From positions 1 through 33,865 of the forward strand of contig JAHEJA010000029.1 of NCBI GenBank assembly GCA_024639125.1: a DNA stretch of 33,865 nucleotides. Reading direction: 5' to 3'. A model generated the notes under the pieces. That model saw only the letters and a program-made list of their open reading frames with translations, had not been told where the DNA came from and did not search any database. Shown piece by piece: positions 1-8,655 of this stretch. Position numbers and translations under genes: made by a program. The stretch's first letter is position 1. Each line of letters begins with the position of its first letter. The stretch is from Paracoccaceae bacterium (GTDB taxonomy: Bacteria; Pseudomonadota; Alphaproteobacteria; Rhodobacterales; Rhodobacteraceae).

Positions 1-1253
1 CCAAGCTTGACCGTATTGCGCGGCAAGCCCAACGCGTCTTCGACCATATCAAAAATCTCAACAGCAAAGGCGACTTCTTCTGGGCCGTGCATTTTCGGCT
101 TCACAACATAAACCGATCCATGTACCGAATTCCCGCTTTCACGTTTCAGGTCATGAATTGCGATCATTGTCGTGACCATGGCATCCAGCAAACCTTCTCC
201 GATTTCCAGACCGTCTTGGTCCAAAATAGCAGGGTTGCTCATCAAATGGCCCACATTGCGCACCAACATCAAGCTACGCCCTTTGTGCGATACTGTTTCG
301 CCATTCGGCGCGGTAAAGGTCACATCTTCGTTCAGCACGCGATCAAAGGTTTTGCCACCCTTGCTAACGGTTTCGGACAAATCGCCCTTCATCAGGCCAA
401 GCCAATTGCGATATGCCAAGGCTTTGTCTTCGGCATCCACAGCCGCAACCGAATCTTCGCAATCCATGATTGTAGACAAGGCAGATTCAAGCACAATGTC
501 CGAAATCCCAACCGCATCGGTTTTACCAACAGGCGTTGTGGCATCCAGAACAATATTAATCAGCAACCCATTGTTGCGAAGAAACACATTGGTCAGGCCC
601 GTTTCATTTGATTTTGTTCCAGCAAATTTTGCCGCCTCTTCGACCCCACCAAGGTTTGTGCGCAACGTGCCGTTTTGCACAGAAATTTCTGCGATGTCCG
701 CCCAAGATCCAGACGCCAACGGAACGGATTTATCTAGGAAATCCCGCCCCCAAGCAATGACCCGTGCGCCCCGTGCCGCGTCATATCCGCCACCCTGAGG
801 CAGATCACCCAAAGCATCCGTTCCGTACAACGCATCGTATAGGCTTCCCCATCGTGCATTCGCCGCGTTCAACGCAAAGCGCGCGTTGGTAATCGGAACA
901 ACCAACTGTGGACCGGGAACATGCGCAATCTCGGGATCTACATTCGCTGTGTCGATCGAGAAATCATCGCCCTCTTGGACCAAATAACCGATGTCCTTTA
1001 GGAATGCTTGGTACGCGACCTGATCAATCGCATGACCTTTGTTTGCGCGATACCAGTCATCCACTTGCGCCTGAATGGTTTCACGCTTTTCCAGCAAAGC
1101 GCGGTTCTTGGGTCCCAAGGTATGAACAAGGTTTGACAACCCTTTCCAAAACGCATCCACCGTGACACCCGTTCCAGGAAGTGCCTCTGCTTCGATGAAT
1201 GTCGCAAGCTCTTGTGCGACTTGAAGTCCGAATTTTTCGGTGCGCTCTGTCAT
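1..1253 (-). CDS. glcB: Malate synthase G, N-terminal 417 residues (runs off the left edge)
   Basis: Condenses glyoxylate with acetyl-CoA to malate in the cytoplasm (glyoxylate use). Translating the minus strand from the ATG at 1253 gives an open frame to the window edge, about 417 of the roughly 720 residues usual for the G isoform. Recognisable parts are the N-terminal helical clasp, the stretch [15 protein letters not shown] near residue 263, and RNVGHLM near residue 332, which matches the catalytic arginine region of E. coli GlcB (Arg338). It is followed by an NPAILD segment and by [14 protein letters not shown], a strong family signature. An AAGGAAC ribosome site lies about 8 bases before the start. 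The C-terminal catalytic aspartate lies outside the window. The gene is divergent from pepN, with a palindrome between them. Antisense frames here look protein-like but are shadows. Confidence 0.95.
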   Translation of the reverse strand, partial: MTERTEKFGLQVAQELATFIEAEALPGTGVTVDAFWKGLSNLVHTLGPKNRALLEKRETIQAQVDDWYRANKGHAIDQVAYQAFLKDIGYLVQEGDDFSIDTANVDPEIAHVPGPQLVVPITNARFALNAANARWGSLYDALYGTDALGDLPQGGGYDAARGARVIAWGRDFLDKSVPLASGSWADIAEISVQNGTLRTNLGGVEEAAKFAGTKSNETGLTNVFLRNNGLLINIVLDATTPVGKTDAVGISDIVLESALSTIMDCEDSVAAVDAEDKALAYRNWLGLMKGDLSETVSKGGKTFDRVLNEDVTFTAPNGETVSHKGRSLMLVRNVGHLMSNPAILDQDGLEIGEGLLDAMVTTMIAIHDLKRESGNSVHGSVYVVKPKMHGPEEVAFAVEIFDMVEDALGLPRNTVKL

Positions 1254-1319
1254 GGGGATGTTCCTTTTGATATAAGATACTGCGACAAATAGTGCTAAAG
1301 TTTCCGATAGGCAACAAAT

Positions 1320-1340
1320 TTGGTTAAATGTTTTTACCAA
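1320..1340. promoter_or_regulatory. Inverted repeat between divergent glcB and pepN; candidate operator
   Basis: Two 9-base arms, TTGGTTAAA and TTTTACCAA, flank a 3-base centre and pair at 8 of 9 positions. AAA and TTT triplets continue the symmetry outside one mismatch. It lies about 67 bases before the glcB start and about 190 before the pepN start, in an AT-rich stretch. The spacing suits a dimeric regulator, but no family can be named from the sequence. Confidence 0.35.
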
Positions 1341-1528
1341 TTTTTTTTGATGTCCTTCAAATTATTCCAAACAATCCCTCTGAACAATCAAAAATATATT
1401 GAAATTACACCCTTTCGTTGCGAAAGTTTGGCGCTCTTGCTCTCGACATTCCGCGCCTTTTTCTGTTGACTGACGCAAAACGCAAACTTGGCGCGGCCAA
1501 TCTTTGCGACCTAGCGAGAGATATCGAG

Positions 1529-4081
1529 ATGCGCCAAACTCAAGATCAAACCATTTTTCTATCGGATTATACCGTCCCGACGTATTTGGTAGAGACTGTA
1601 TCGCTGACTTTTAAACTGGCCCCGACAAGCACACGTGTCATTTCCAAAATCGCATTTGCACCAAATCCAAAATCCTCCTCGCGGGACTTTTTCTTGCATG
1701 GGGAAAAGCTTGATCTGAAGTGGGCAAAAATTGACGGCAAAGACATCAGCCCGAACGTTACCGATAATGGTTTAACGGCCCACGTGCCGGATGCGCCATT
1801 TGTTTGGGAATGCGAAGTCGAAATAAGCCCCGAAACCAACACGGCCCTCGAAGGGCTTTATATGTCCAACGGCATGTATAGCACACAATGCGAATCCGAA
1901 GGCTTCCGCAGGATCACCTATTATCCCGATCGCCCCGATGTTTTATCCGTTTTCACCACGCGTATCGAAGGCGACTTGCCGATTTTGCTTTCAAACGGCA
2001 ACCCCACAGATCAAGGGGATGGATGGGCCGAATGGCATGACCCATGGCCAAAACCTGCGTATCTTTTTGCCTTGGTTGCGGGAAATTTGATCAATCACCC
2101 GGATACTTTTACAACACGGTCAGGTCGCTCTGTGACGCTCAATATTTGGGTACGCCCCGGAGATGAACATAAATGTGCGTTTGGGATGGAGGCGTTGAAA
2201 GCCTCAATGAAATGGGACGAAGACGTCTATGGGCGCGAATACGATCTGGATCTTTTTAACATTGTCGCGGTTGACGATTTCAACATGGGGGCCATGGAAA
2301 ACAAAGGATTAAACATCTTTAATTCAGCCGCAGTGCTTGCAAGCCCTGAAACCAGCACAGATGCGAATTTCGAACGCATCGAAGCGATTATTGCACATGA
2401 ATATTTCCATAACTGGACAGGCAATCGGATTACTTGTCGTGATTGGTTTCAGCTGTGCTTGAAAGAAGGGCTAACGGTCTTTCGCGATTCACAATTCACG
2501 GCAGATTTACGCAGCGCACCCGTCAAGCGCATCAACGATGTAATGATCCTGCGCCGTGTTCAATTCCCCGAAGACAACGGCCCCCTTGCCCATTCTGTGC
2601 GTCCAGATCGCTTTGTTGAGATCAACAATTTTTACACAGCCACCGTCTATGAAAAAGGCAGCGAGCTGATCCGGATGTTGAAAACACTGGTCGGTGATGA
2701 CGCCTATTACAAATCACTTGATCTGTACTTTGATCGTCACGACGGGGATGCCGCAACAATCGAAGATTGGCTAAAGGTGTTCGAAGACATCACAGGGCGG
2801 GATCTAAGCCAGTTCAAAATTTGGTACGAACAAGCCGGCACACCGCGCTTGGCCGTCGCTGAGCATTTTGAAAACGGCACCTATACGTTGACGTTTGAAC
2901 AATCGACCCCTGCGACGCCAAATCAACCCACCAAAGACGCCCGTGTTATTCCAATCGCACTTGGGCTTTTGGATCAGTCAGGTCAAGAAATACTGCCCAC
3001 TGAGGTTCTGGAAATGACACAAGCCAAACAGAGCTTTGTGTTTACGGGCCTGTCGCATCAGCCGATCCCGTCCATTTTGCGTGATTTCTCTGCGCCTGTG
3101 ATACTTGAGCATGAGATCACCAATGAACGACGTGCTTTTTTGCTTGCGCATGACACCGATCCCTTCACACGCTGGGAAGCATCCCAGGACCTGGCAATGA
3201 ATTGTCTTGTTTCAATGATAACGACGGGTTCCACACCGGATACGCGTTTGCTGGATGGGTATTTGACCGTCATTCGGGATGATACAGTGGACGCCGCTTT
3301 CCGATCATTGGTGCTTCAGCTGCCAACAGAAACCGACATAGCGCAAACCCTTTTTGATCAGGGTCACGTACCTGATCCGGACAAAATTCACGAAGCCACA
3401 CAAACACTTTGTCATGCGATGGCAATCCATCTTCAGGATGTTTTACCGCGCATTTTTGCACAATACCAAGTGGACGGTCCCTATTCCCCCAATTCCGATC
3501 AGGTCAGCGCGCGCGGATTGGCCAATACCGCCCTTTCATTGCTAAGCCGACTAGACGGCGGCAAAGCTGCACACACACAATTTGAAACCGCAACGAACAT
3601 GACCCAGCAGTTGGCGGCCCTGTCCATCCTTGTCAAAAATGCCAAAGCAGACACAGCGCTCGCGTCGTTCTATGATCAATGGAACCAAGACCGCTTGGTG
3701 ATCGACAAATGGTTTGCCATCCAAATTGCGTCGGCGTCCCCACAACATGCGCTTGCCGCAGCAAAACAGTTGGTGGAACATCCTGATTTTTCCATTACGA
3801 ACCCAAATCGCTTTCGATCTGTTTTCTTAGCCTTAACAGGCAATGCCGCGGCGTTTCATGCCAAGGATGGCGAAGGCTATCGCTTTTTAGCCGATTGGCT
3901 TATTGAAATAGACAAAATAAACCCACAAGCGGCGGCGCGTACCTGTGGCGCGTTCCAATCCTGGAAGCGCTATGATCCCGACCGCCAAGCATTGATGAAA
4001 AGCAATATGAACCGCATCCTTGCCCAAGACACACTTAGCCGCGATACCAAAGAAATGCTGACCCGTATCGTAAACGCATGA
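1529..4081 (+). CDS. pepN: Aminopeptidase N (M1 family zinc metallopeptidase)
   Basis: Cytoplasmic broad-specificity aminopeptidase that removes N-terminal residues from peptides. The 850-residue product is close to E. coli PepN (870). The substrate-anchoring GAMEN motif is at residues 254-258, and the zinc site HEYFH is at 290-294 with the third ligand Glu313, exactly the HEXXH-X18-E spacing of gluzincins. The rest matches the PepN-type Ig-like and helical C-terminal domains (DUF3458 region). The frame stays open upstream to a TTG at 1418, but the family's N terminus corresponds to MRQTQDQTIFLSDY, so I take the ATG at 1529, preceded by a GAGAG about 8 bases upstream. The stop overlaps the next ATG (ATGA), so the downstream gene is probably translated by coupling. 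Confidence 0.95.
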   Translation: MRQTQDQTIFLSDYTVPTYLVETVSLTFKLAPTSTRVISKIAFAPNPKSSSRDFFLHGEKLDLKWAKIDGKDISPNVTDNGLTAHVPDAPFVWECEVEISPETNTALEGLYMSNGMYSTQCESEGFRRITYYPDRPDVLSVFTTRIEGDLPILLSNGNPTDQGDGWAEWHDPWPKPAYLFALVAGNLINHPDTFTTRSGRSVTLNIWVRPGDEHKCAFGMEALKASMKWDEDVYGREYDLDLFNIVAVDDFNMGAMENKGLNIFNSAAVLASPETSTDANFERIEAIIAHEYFHNWTGNRITCRDWFQLCLKEGLTVFRDSQFTADLRSAPVKRINDVMILRRVQFPEDNGPLAHSVRPDRFVEINNFYTATVYEKGSELIRMLKTLVGDDAYYKSLDLYFDRHDGDAATIEDWLKVFEDITGRDLSQFKIWYEQAGTPRLAVAEHFENGTYTLTFEQSTPATPNQPTKDARVIPIALGLLDQSGQEILPTEVLEMTQAKQSFVFTGLSHQPIPSILRDFSAPVILEHEITNERRAFLLAHDTDPFTRWEASQDLAMNCLVSMITTGSTPDTRLLDGYLTVIRDDTVDAAFRSLVLQLPTETDIAQTLFDQGHVPDPDKIHEATQTLCHAMAIHLQDVLPRIFAQYQVDGPYSPNSDQVSARGLANTALSLLSRLDGGKAAHTQFETATNMTQQLAALSILVKNAKADTALASFYDQWNQDRLVIDKWFAIQIASASPQHALAAAKQLVEHPDFSITNPNRFRSVFLALTGNAAAFHAKDGEGYRFLADWLIEIDKINPQAAARTCGAFQSWKRYDPDRQALMKSNMNRILAQDTLSRDTKEMLTRIVNA

Positions 4082-4506
4082 TCTATACCTACCAAACGCG
4101 TCCCCGGACACGTAAAGCAATTGCTCTGTTGTGCATGTACTACCTTAGCTTGACCTTGCTCAAGCTTTGGTTTGCGGTTGCGGATGGTATTATGGCAGTG
4201 GCTCTATTGGTGTCATTGCCAGCGGTTTACGACCTTGCGCGCAATGCCATGTCTATTTTCAAGCTTGACGGCCAAAACATCACTTGGATGTCAGGACGCC
4301 AAGATGCCAAGATCGCGCTGAATTTAGTGGATCGCATCCGTTTTGACACCCGACTGGATTTAAGTATTAAAATGACCGTGATATTAACGTCAGGTAACAA
4401 AATACGCGTCCCTGTCGCAAGCACACCCCCGATCGAAGCTATTGAAAAGGTGCTCGACTCAGTCAACGTAAAACATGAACGCCACCATTTTACGCTTCTC
4501 GGTTAG
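4078..4506 (+). CDS. Small membrane protein with PH-like C-terminal part, unknown function
   Basis: 142 residues, not recognised as a named family. Two adjacent hydrophobic segments (about residues 14-33 and 36-52) form a probable membrane hairpin. After it comes a soluble beta-rich stretch of about 85 residues whose alternating pattern (dgqNITWMSG, ALNLVDRIRF, MTVILTSGNKIRVPV) resembles bacterial PH-type domains behind membrane anchors; that resemblance is my inference. The start overlaps the pepN stop as ATGA, which argues for a real, coupled gene. Residues after the membrane hairpin would most simply lie in the cytoplasm given the basic N terminus (RPRTRK). Confidence 0.65.
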   Translation: MIYTYQTRPRTRKAIALLCMYYLSLTLLKLWFAVADGIMAVALLVSLPAVYDLARNAMSIFKLDGQNITWMSGRQDAKIALNLVDRIRFDTRLDLSIKMTVILTSGNKIRVPVASTPPIEAIEKVLDSVNVKHERHHFTLLG

Positions 4507-4600
4507 GGCGACTTAGGCTAGCATGGATGGCACTAACCTTTGTAATAAATCAACAAATCCATATAAACTTTTGCGCAAAGTGCTATCCAAATATTCCATT

Positions 4601-4621
4601 TTGGAAACAATTTGTTCCGAA
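4601..4621. promoter_or_regulatory. Imperfect palindrome upstream of the 417-residue gene; candidate operator
   Basis: A 21-base imperfect palindrome with the core AACAATTTGTT and outer halves GGAA and TTCC lies 93 bases before the start at 4714. The 207-base gap that holds it is strikingly AT-rich and also contains the perfect 10-base palindrome TTTGCGCAAA at 4570-4579. No clear -35/-10 pair was found. Function is inference only. Confidence 0.25.
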
Positions 4622-4713
4622 ATTCCCATCAAGAACCGTTTAAAAAATGAAGTTTTGCCACTTTTCTGTCAAAAATCAAATGCACAACCCTCTGCAATCA
4701 GTCGGAGTTTAAA

Positions 4714-5967
4714 ATGTACACGAGTAACAAGTTCTTTCGGCAAATGCGGCTTGCATTTGGACGTAACAGTAGCCCGAACCTAACCGCGCTTATCCAAGAC
4801 GCGTGTCGCAAGGATCGCTCGGCTGAGATCCAAAATGAATTGGACGCGCTTAGCAGCACTCTTGGCCTGCCCGTCATCAAGCAAAGCGAAGAAGAACTTG
4901 AACGTGCATGGTACTATGCCCGTGGTCAAAAATTGGTGCGTCAGGAAAATTGGGAACAGCTCGGGTTAGAAATTCGTCAATTCGACGAAATGCGCGCAAG
5001 CACAACTGGCGGCACACCGATTGCCGAACTGTTGACGCGTGGCGCGCGCAATGATGTGGTGCGCCCGATTGAATTGGCCCTGCGCGATCGCACATCCATT
5101 CCATCGACAGAAGGTATCGCCGCCTATCACGACATCAATCGCACCCACCCCAAAGACTATGGAATTGCTTTGGTACTTGCCTATGCGCATATTGATGCGG
5201 GTTGGGCTTGGCATGATTATGCACCGCAAACTGGGGCTGATAATTTCCTTAAAACATTTCAACGCCATTTCAAAATTGCCCATGCAACGTTGAACGAATT
5301 TGACGCAATCGCAGAAAGCGCGCCCGCTTTGGCCGCAGCACAATGTGCCGTGCTTCCAGGTTTAGAAAACCCATCCCTGCGTGTCGTCGAAGATTACGAA
5401 GATTTGATTGATCTTGACCCCACAACTGTCCGTCACATGCGCAATTTTGGGCTTCATCTTTTGCCTGCATGGTTTGGCAATTATGAAAAACTAGAAACCG
5501 AAGCCCGCAAAACCATCGACCGCACCAAAGACATGTGGGGTGTGGGTGGCTATACGTGGATGTATTTTGACGCCCTGACCTGTGATGCGCAAAGTTTTGA
5601 AAAGCTTGATCCAGATTTGTTTATGGAGGGGATGATTGACATCTTTGATCGACGCACGGATCAACACACGGCCAATCTTTTTACCGCATTCCTTGCATTG
5701 ACCTTGGCGCAACCGGCACCGGGACGTGAATCGAATATTTCACGCCGTAAGCGTTTGAAATTACACGAAGCAGCCGATTGGATTGTAGAAAGCCATCTGC
5801 GCGAAATTCATCCGCTTCTCTGGTCAGATGCAGCGCCACGGATGTCAGAAACCGAAGCGGATCATAGTAACGAAGTCAGCTTTATGCGCGGCGAAGAATT
5901 GGCATTACGGATCCTATTTGACCGCAAATCCATGACGCATGGGGCATTCACGCGCAAATCTGCATAG
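4714..5967 (+). CDS. Hypothetical protein, 417 residues
   Basis: I do not recognise a family. The protein has no signal peptide and no membrane segment, so it is probably cytoplasmic. It looks mainly alpha-helical and rich in aromatic residues, including AHIDAGWAWHDYAP (about 150-163) and WGVGGYTWMYFDA (about 273-285), with many acidic and basic helices. Helical-repeat (TPR-like) folds would fit but no repeat register is clear. GGAG sits 6 bases before the ATG at 4714, a good ribosome site. It lies alone, 207 bases after the previous gene and 84 bases before gatB, all on the same strand. Codon use looks like that of its neighbours, so it does not look recently acquired. Confidence 0.75.
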   Translation: MYTSNKFFRQMRLAFGRNSSPNLTALIQDACRKDRSAEIQNELDALSSTLGLPVIKQSEEELERAWYYARGQKLVRQENWEQLGLEIRQFDEMRASTTGGTPIAELLTRGARNDVVRPIELALRDRTSIPSTEGIAAYHDINRTHPKDYGIALVLAYAHIDAGWAWHDYAPQTGADNFLKTFQRHFKIAHATLNEFDAIAESAPALAAAQCAVLPGLENPSLRVVEDYEDLIDLDPTTVRHMRNFGLHLLPAWFGNYEKLETEARKTIDRTKDMWGVGGYTWMYFDALTCDAQSFEKLDPDLFMEGMIDIFDRRTDQHTANLFTAFLALTLAQPAPGRESNISRRKRLKLHEAADWIVESHLREIHPLLWSDAAPRMSETEADHSNEVSFMRGEELALRILFDRKSMTHGAFTRKSA

Positions 5968-6051
5968 GGGTTTATGTCGAAACGTCATTGAATCCTGATC
6001 GATCATTGGATACATCGCTTGCAAGACGCGAAATTTTGCAGGTGAACGAAA

Positions 6052-7563
6052 ATGCTTGATTTAACATACGAAACCCCGAAACCTAAAGTCATCGCTGGTG
6101 CGAAACATGACTGGGAACTGGTCATCGGTATGGAGGTGCACGCCCAAGTCGCCTCGAACTCCAAGCTGTTTTCTGGGGCCTCCACAAAATTCGGCAACGA
6201 ACCCAATTCGAACGTGGCTTTTGTTGATGCCGCAATGCCGGGCATGTTGCCCGTAATTAACGAATTTTGCGTTGAACAAGCCGTACGCACAGGACTTGGC
6301 CTGAAAGCCGAGATCAATCTTTGGTCCGCCTTTGATCGCAAGAATTATTTCTATCCCGACCTTCCCCAAGGCTACCAAATCAGCCAACTCTATCACCCGA
6401 TCGTTGGCGAAGGCGAAGTGATTGTTGATATGGAACCGGGTATTGCGCGCCGTGTGCGCATCGAACGCATCCACATGGAACAAGACGCGGGAAAATCCGT
6501 ACACGATATGGATCCTAACATGTCCTTTGTGGACTTGAACCGCACCGGCGTTTGCTTGATGGAAATCGTAAGTCGCCCTGACCTACGCGGCCCAGAAGAA
6601 GCCGCCGCCTATGTTGGCAAACTGCGCCAAATCATGCGTTACCTAGGCACCTGTGATGGCAATATGCAAAACGGCAACCTACGCGCCGATGTCAACGTCT
6701 CTGTTTGTTTGCCTGGCACCTATGAAAAGTTCATGGAAACTGGTGACTTTGGCGTTTTGGGAACACGTTGCGAAATCAAAAACATGAACTCAATGCGCTT
6801 TATCCAACAAGCCATCGACGTCGAAGCCCGACGCCAGATCGCCATCATCGAAGCCGGTGGCAAAGTCGACCAAGAAACACGCCTATACGATCCAGACAAA
6901 GGTGAAACACGCTCCATGCGCTCAAAAGAAGAAGCGCATGATTACCGCTATTTCCCTGATCCTGACTTGCTTCCTTTGGAAATCGAACAAGCATGGGTTG
7001 ACGACATCAAAGCAAAACTTCCCGAACTTCCAGACGAAAAGAAAGCCCGCTTTGTGCGCGATTTTGGCCTGTCTGAATATGACGCGAATGTGTTGACCGC
7101 GGAACTGGATGCAGCGCACTTCTTCGAAGCAGTTGCCCAAGGCCGCGATGGAAAATTAGCGGCAAACTGGGTCATCAATGAACTGTTCGGTCGTTTGAAA
7201 AAAGACGACCAAGACATTACATCAAGCCCTGTTTCCCCTGCGCAACTTGGCGGCGTCATCGAGCTGATCCAAAAAGGCGACATTAGCGGCAAAATCGCCA
7301 AAGACCTTTTTGAAATCATCTACACCGAAGGCGGAGATCCGGCGCAAATCGTAGAAGACCGCGGTATGAAACAAGTCACCGACACAGGCGCGATCGAAAC
7401 CGCCGTCGATCAAGTGATTACCGACAATCCGGCCCAAGTCGAAAAAGCCAAAGCCAACCCAAAACTTGCAGGCTGGTTCGTAGGCCAAGTCATGAAAGCA
7501 ACAGGTGGTAAAGCGAACCCCAAGGCCGTGAATGACATTGTCATGGCTAAATTGGGACTTTGA
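6052..7563 (+). CDS. gatB: Aspartyl/glutamyl-tRNA(Asn/Gln) amidotransferase subunit B
   Basis: Subunit of the GatCAB amidotransferase, which converts misacylated Glu-tRNA(Gln) (and Asp-tRNA(Asn)) to the amide form; GatB binds the tRNA and carries the kinase centre. The 503 residues match the family length. Signatures are [13 protein letters not shown] near residue 21, [19 protein letters not shown] near 96, [12 protein letters not shown] near 165 and the YqeY-like tail domain in the last 150 residues. AGGTG precedes the ATG. gatC and gatA are not in the window, so the complex is encoded at separate loci, which is common in alphaproteobacteria. A hairpin terminator follows the stop. Confidence 0.97.
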   Translation: MLDLTYETPKPKVIAGAKHDWELVIGMEVHAQVASNSKLFSGASTKFGNEPNSNVAFVDAAMPGMLPVINEFCVEQAVRTGLGLKAEINLWSAFDRKNYFYPDLPQGYQISQLYHPIVGEGEVIVDMEPGIARRVRIERIHMEQDAGKSVHDMDPNMSFVDLNRTGVCLMEIVSRPDLRGPEEAAAYVGKLRQIMRYLGTCDGNMQNGNLRADVNVSVCLPGTYEKFMETGDFGVLGTRCEIKNMNSMRFIQQAIDVEARRQIAIIEAGGKVDQETRLYDPDKGETRSMRSKEEAHDYRYFPDPDLLPLEIEQAWVDDIKAKLPELPDEKKARFVRDFGLSEYDANVLTAELDAAHFFEAVAQGRDGKLAANWVINELFGRLKKDDQDITSSPVSPAQLGGVIELIQKGDISGKIAKDLFEIIYTEGGDPAQIVEDRGMKQVTDTGAIETAVDQVITDNPAQVEKAKANPKLAGWFVGQVMKATGGKANPKAVNDIVMAKLGL

Positions 7564-7570
7564 TAAATAT

Positions 7571-7593
7571 TGGGCCCGAAACAAACGGGCCCA
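7571..7593. terminator. Bidirectional hairpin between gatB and bolA
   Basis: Perfect 8-base arms TGGGCCCG and CGGGCCCA close a 7-base loop. It sits 8 bases after the gatB stop and 5 bases after the bolA stop on the other strand. The T tracts are weak on both sides, so termination efficiency is uncertain. Confidence 0.7.
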
Positions 7594-7597
7594 TTTC

Positions 7598-7852
7598 CTA
7601 TCCTAAATCTAGCGAAAGGGCATGAATTTGCCCAACCAACTTGGCCCCCAAAGCGGCATGTACGGCGCGGTGCCGGGCAATGCGTGTTTTATCAGCCATG
7701 CCCTCAGCGCGCATCATAACATGAAAATGGCTCTCACCGCCCTCTTGATACCCGCTGTGCCCACGATGTTTTTCGCTTTCATCTACGACTTCTAAAACAC
7801 TTGGGTTAAAACTCGCGTTCAGTTTAGACTTAATTTCATCAATTCTTGCCAT
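7598..7852 (-). CDS. bolA: BolA family protein
   Basis: Small cytoplasmic protein that usually partners a monothiol glutaredoxin in iron-sulfur cluster trafficking. The 84-residue product has the class II KH-like BolA fold signature: an N-terminal helix MARIDEIKSKLNASF, then ESHFHVMM and RHRAVHAALG, ending HALSLDL; HxLS at the C terminus is characteristic. A TTG at 7873 would add seven residues, but the ATG at 7852 matches the family N terminus and has AGGGG about 11 bases upstream. It is divergent from the J-domain gene with 72 bases between starts. Confidence 0.93.
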   Translation of the reverse strand: MARIDEIKSKLNASFNPSVLEVVDESEKHRGHSGYQEGGESHFHVMMRAEGMADKTRIARHRAVHAALGAKLVGQIHALSLDLG

Positions 7853-7924
7853 TTTTTCGCTTTGCCCCTTCAAATTATGTCATGAAACCCTATTATCGAC
7901 AGCCTGAGTCGAAAAGGTGTAAAA

Positions 7925-8557
7925 ATGTCTAAATCCGATCCTTTTGGTTTCGATATGTCGGTATCTTCCGCCAAAAAGAAAAACCCACGCGGCCGTCGCG
8001 GCCTTACTGGGGAATCAGCTACATCGCGTCGCGCTTGCGAACACGACGGATGCCAAGAGGCTGGAAAGTTCCGCGCACCCAAAGCTCCAGATGTTTTGGA
8101 TGACTTCTACTGGTTCTGCAAAGACCACGTGCGCGAATACAATCTGAAATGGAATTTCTTCCAAAACCAGACCGAAGCAGAAATGAATGCCCAAATGTCC
8201 AAAGACAAAGTCTGGGAACGTGAAACAAAATCCTTCCGTGACCCAGAAGCCCGCGCTTGGGCACGTCTTGGCATCGAAGATCCACATGATGTGCTTGGCG
8301 GCAATGCAACGATCAACCCTGGCCGAAATGCAACGTCAACCGGCCATACACGCCGTTTGCCAGCAACCGAACGCAAAGCAATTGATATCCTCGAAGCCCG
8401 AGACAGCTGGTCAAAAGCCGAAATTCGACAAGCCTATAAATCCCTGATCAAGGTGCTCCATCCGGACATGAACGGCGGCGATCGCAGCCAAGAAGAACAA
8501 CTCCAACAAGTTGTCTGGGCATGGGACCAAATCAAAGACAGCAGAAGCTTTAAATAA
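7925..8557 (+). CDS. J-domain protein with N-terminal Cys/His cluster
   Basis: 210 residues. The C terminus (about 152-210) is a J domain: an AEIRQAYKSLIKVLHPD helix with the Hsp70-activating HPD at 179-181. The N-terminal half carries Cys38, Cys43, Cys65 and His68 (C-X4-C ... FYWFC-X2-H), a possible zinc site, followed by FRAPK and an aromatic segment. J at the C terminus, without G/F or DnaJ zinc repeats, makes it a class C co-chaperone rather than DnaJ itself. AAGGTG lies just before the ATG. It is divergent from bolA and upstream of cobS-cobT with msrB inserted on the other strand. The Hsp70 partner is expected to be DnaK (family knowledge); the client is unknown. Confidence 0.88.
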   Translation: MSKSDPFGFDMSVSSAKKKNPRGRRGLTGESATSRRACEHDGCQEAGKFRAPKAPDVLDDFYWFCKDHVREYNLKWNFFQNQTEAEMNAQMSKDKVWERETKSFRDPEARAWARLGIEDPHDVLGGNATINPGRNATSTGHTRRLPATERKAIDILEARDSWSKAEIRQAYKSLIKVLHPDMNGGDRSQEEQLQQVVWAWDQIKDSRSFK

Positions 8558-8579
8558 CTTCAGCTTTGTCAAAATACTC
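8558..8579 (-). repeat. 3'-end motif copy A (GAGTATTTT...CAAA...AAG), after msrB
   Basis: Read on the minus strand it begins GAGTATTTTGAC, continues CAAAGCTGAAG, and is 22 bases long. It differs from the murC copy at one base. It lies 76 bases beyond the msrB stop, behind the hairpin at 8617-8638 and a GCGCG/CGCGC inverted repeat near 8591-8603, and directly abuts the stop of the convergent J-domain gene. Confidence 0.65.
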
Positions 8580-8616
8580 TTGCCAAAGGCACGCGCGAAC
8601 GCGCATCAAATAAACT

Positions 8617-8638
8617 GGGCCGCCCATAGGGGCGGCTC
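8617..8638. terminator. Hairpin between the convergent J-domain gene and msrB
   Basis: Arms GCCGCCC and GGGCGGC (8619-8625, 8630-8636) with loop ATAG, extended by a G-T and a G-C pair. On the plus strand ATTTT follows; on the minus strand AGTTTATTT follows, so it can serve both genes. Confidence 0.75.
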
Positions 8639-8655
8639 ATTTTGGTTAAATTTGG

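Noticed and set aside
172-798. 208-residue open frame on the plus strand
   Set aside because: Antisense to glcB, whose minus-strand frame carries clear malate synthase motifs; the plus frame has low-complexity S/R-rich sequence and no ribosome site.
1418-1528. 37-residue N-terminal extension of PepN from a TTG
   Set aside because: Sequence upstream of the ATG at 1529 has no match to the family N terminus and no ribosome site; the ATG gives the standard start.
1424-1540. 10-base inverted repeat AGTTTGGCGC / GCGCCAAACT about 100 bases apart at the pepN 5' end
   Set aside because: The distance is too long for an operator or hairpin, one arm is inside the coding start, and a match of this size is expected by chance in a window this long.
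4523-4783. 86-residue frame overlapping the start of the 417-residue gene
   Set aside because: Lies in the AT-rich gap, has no ribosome site and overlaps the better-supported gene out of frame.
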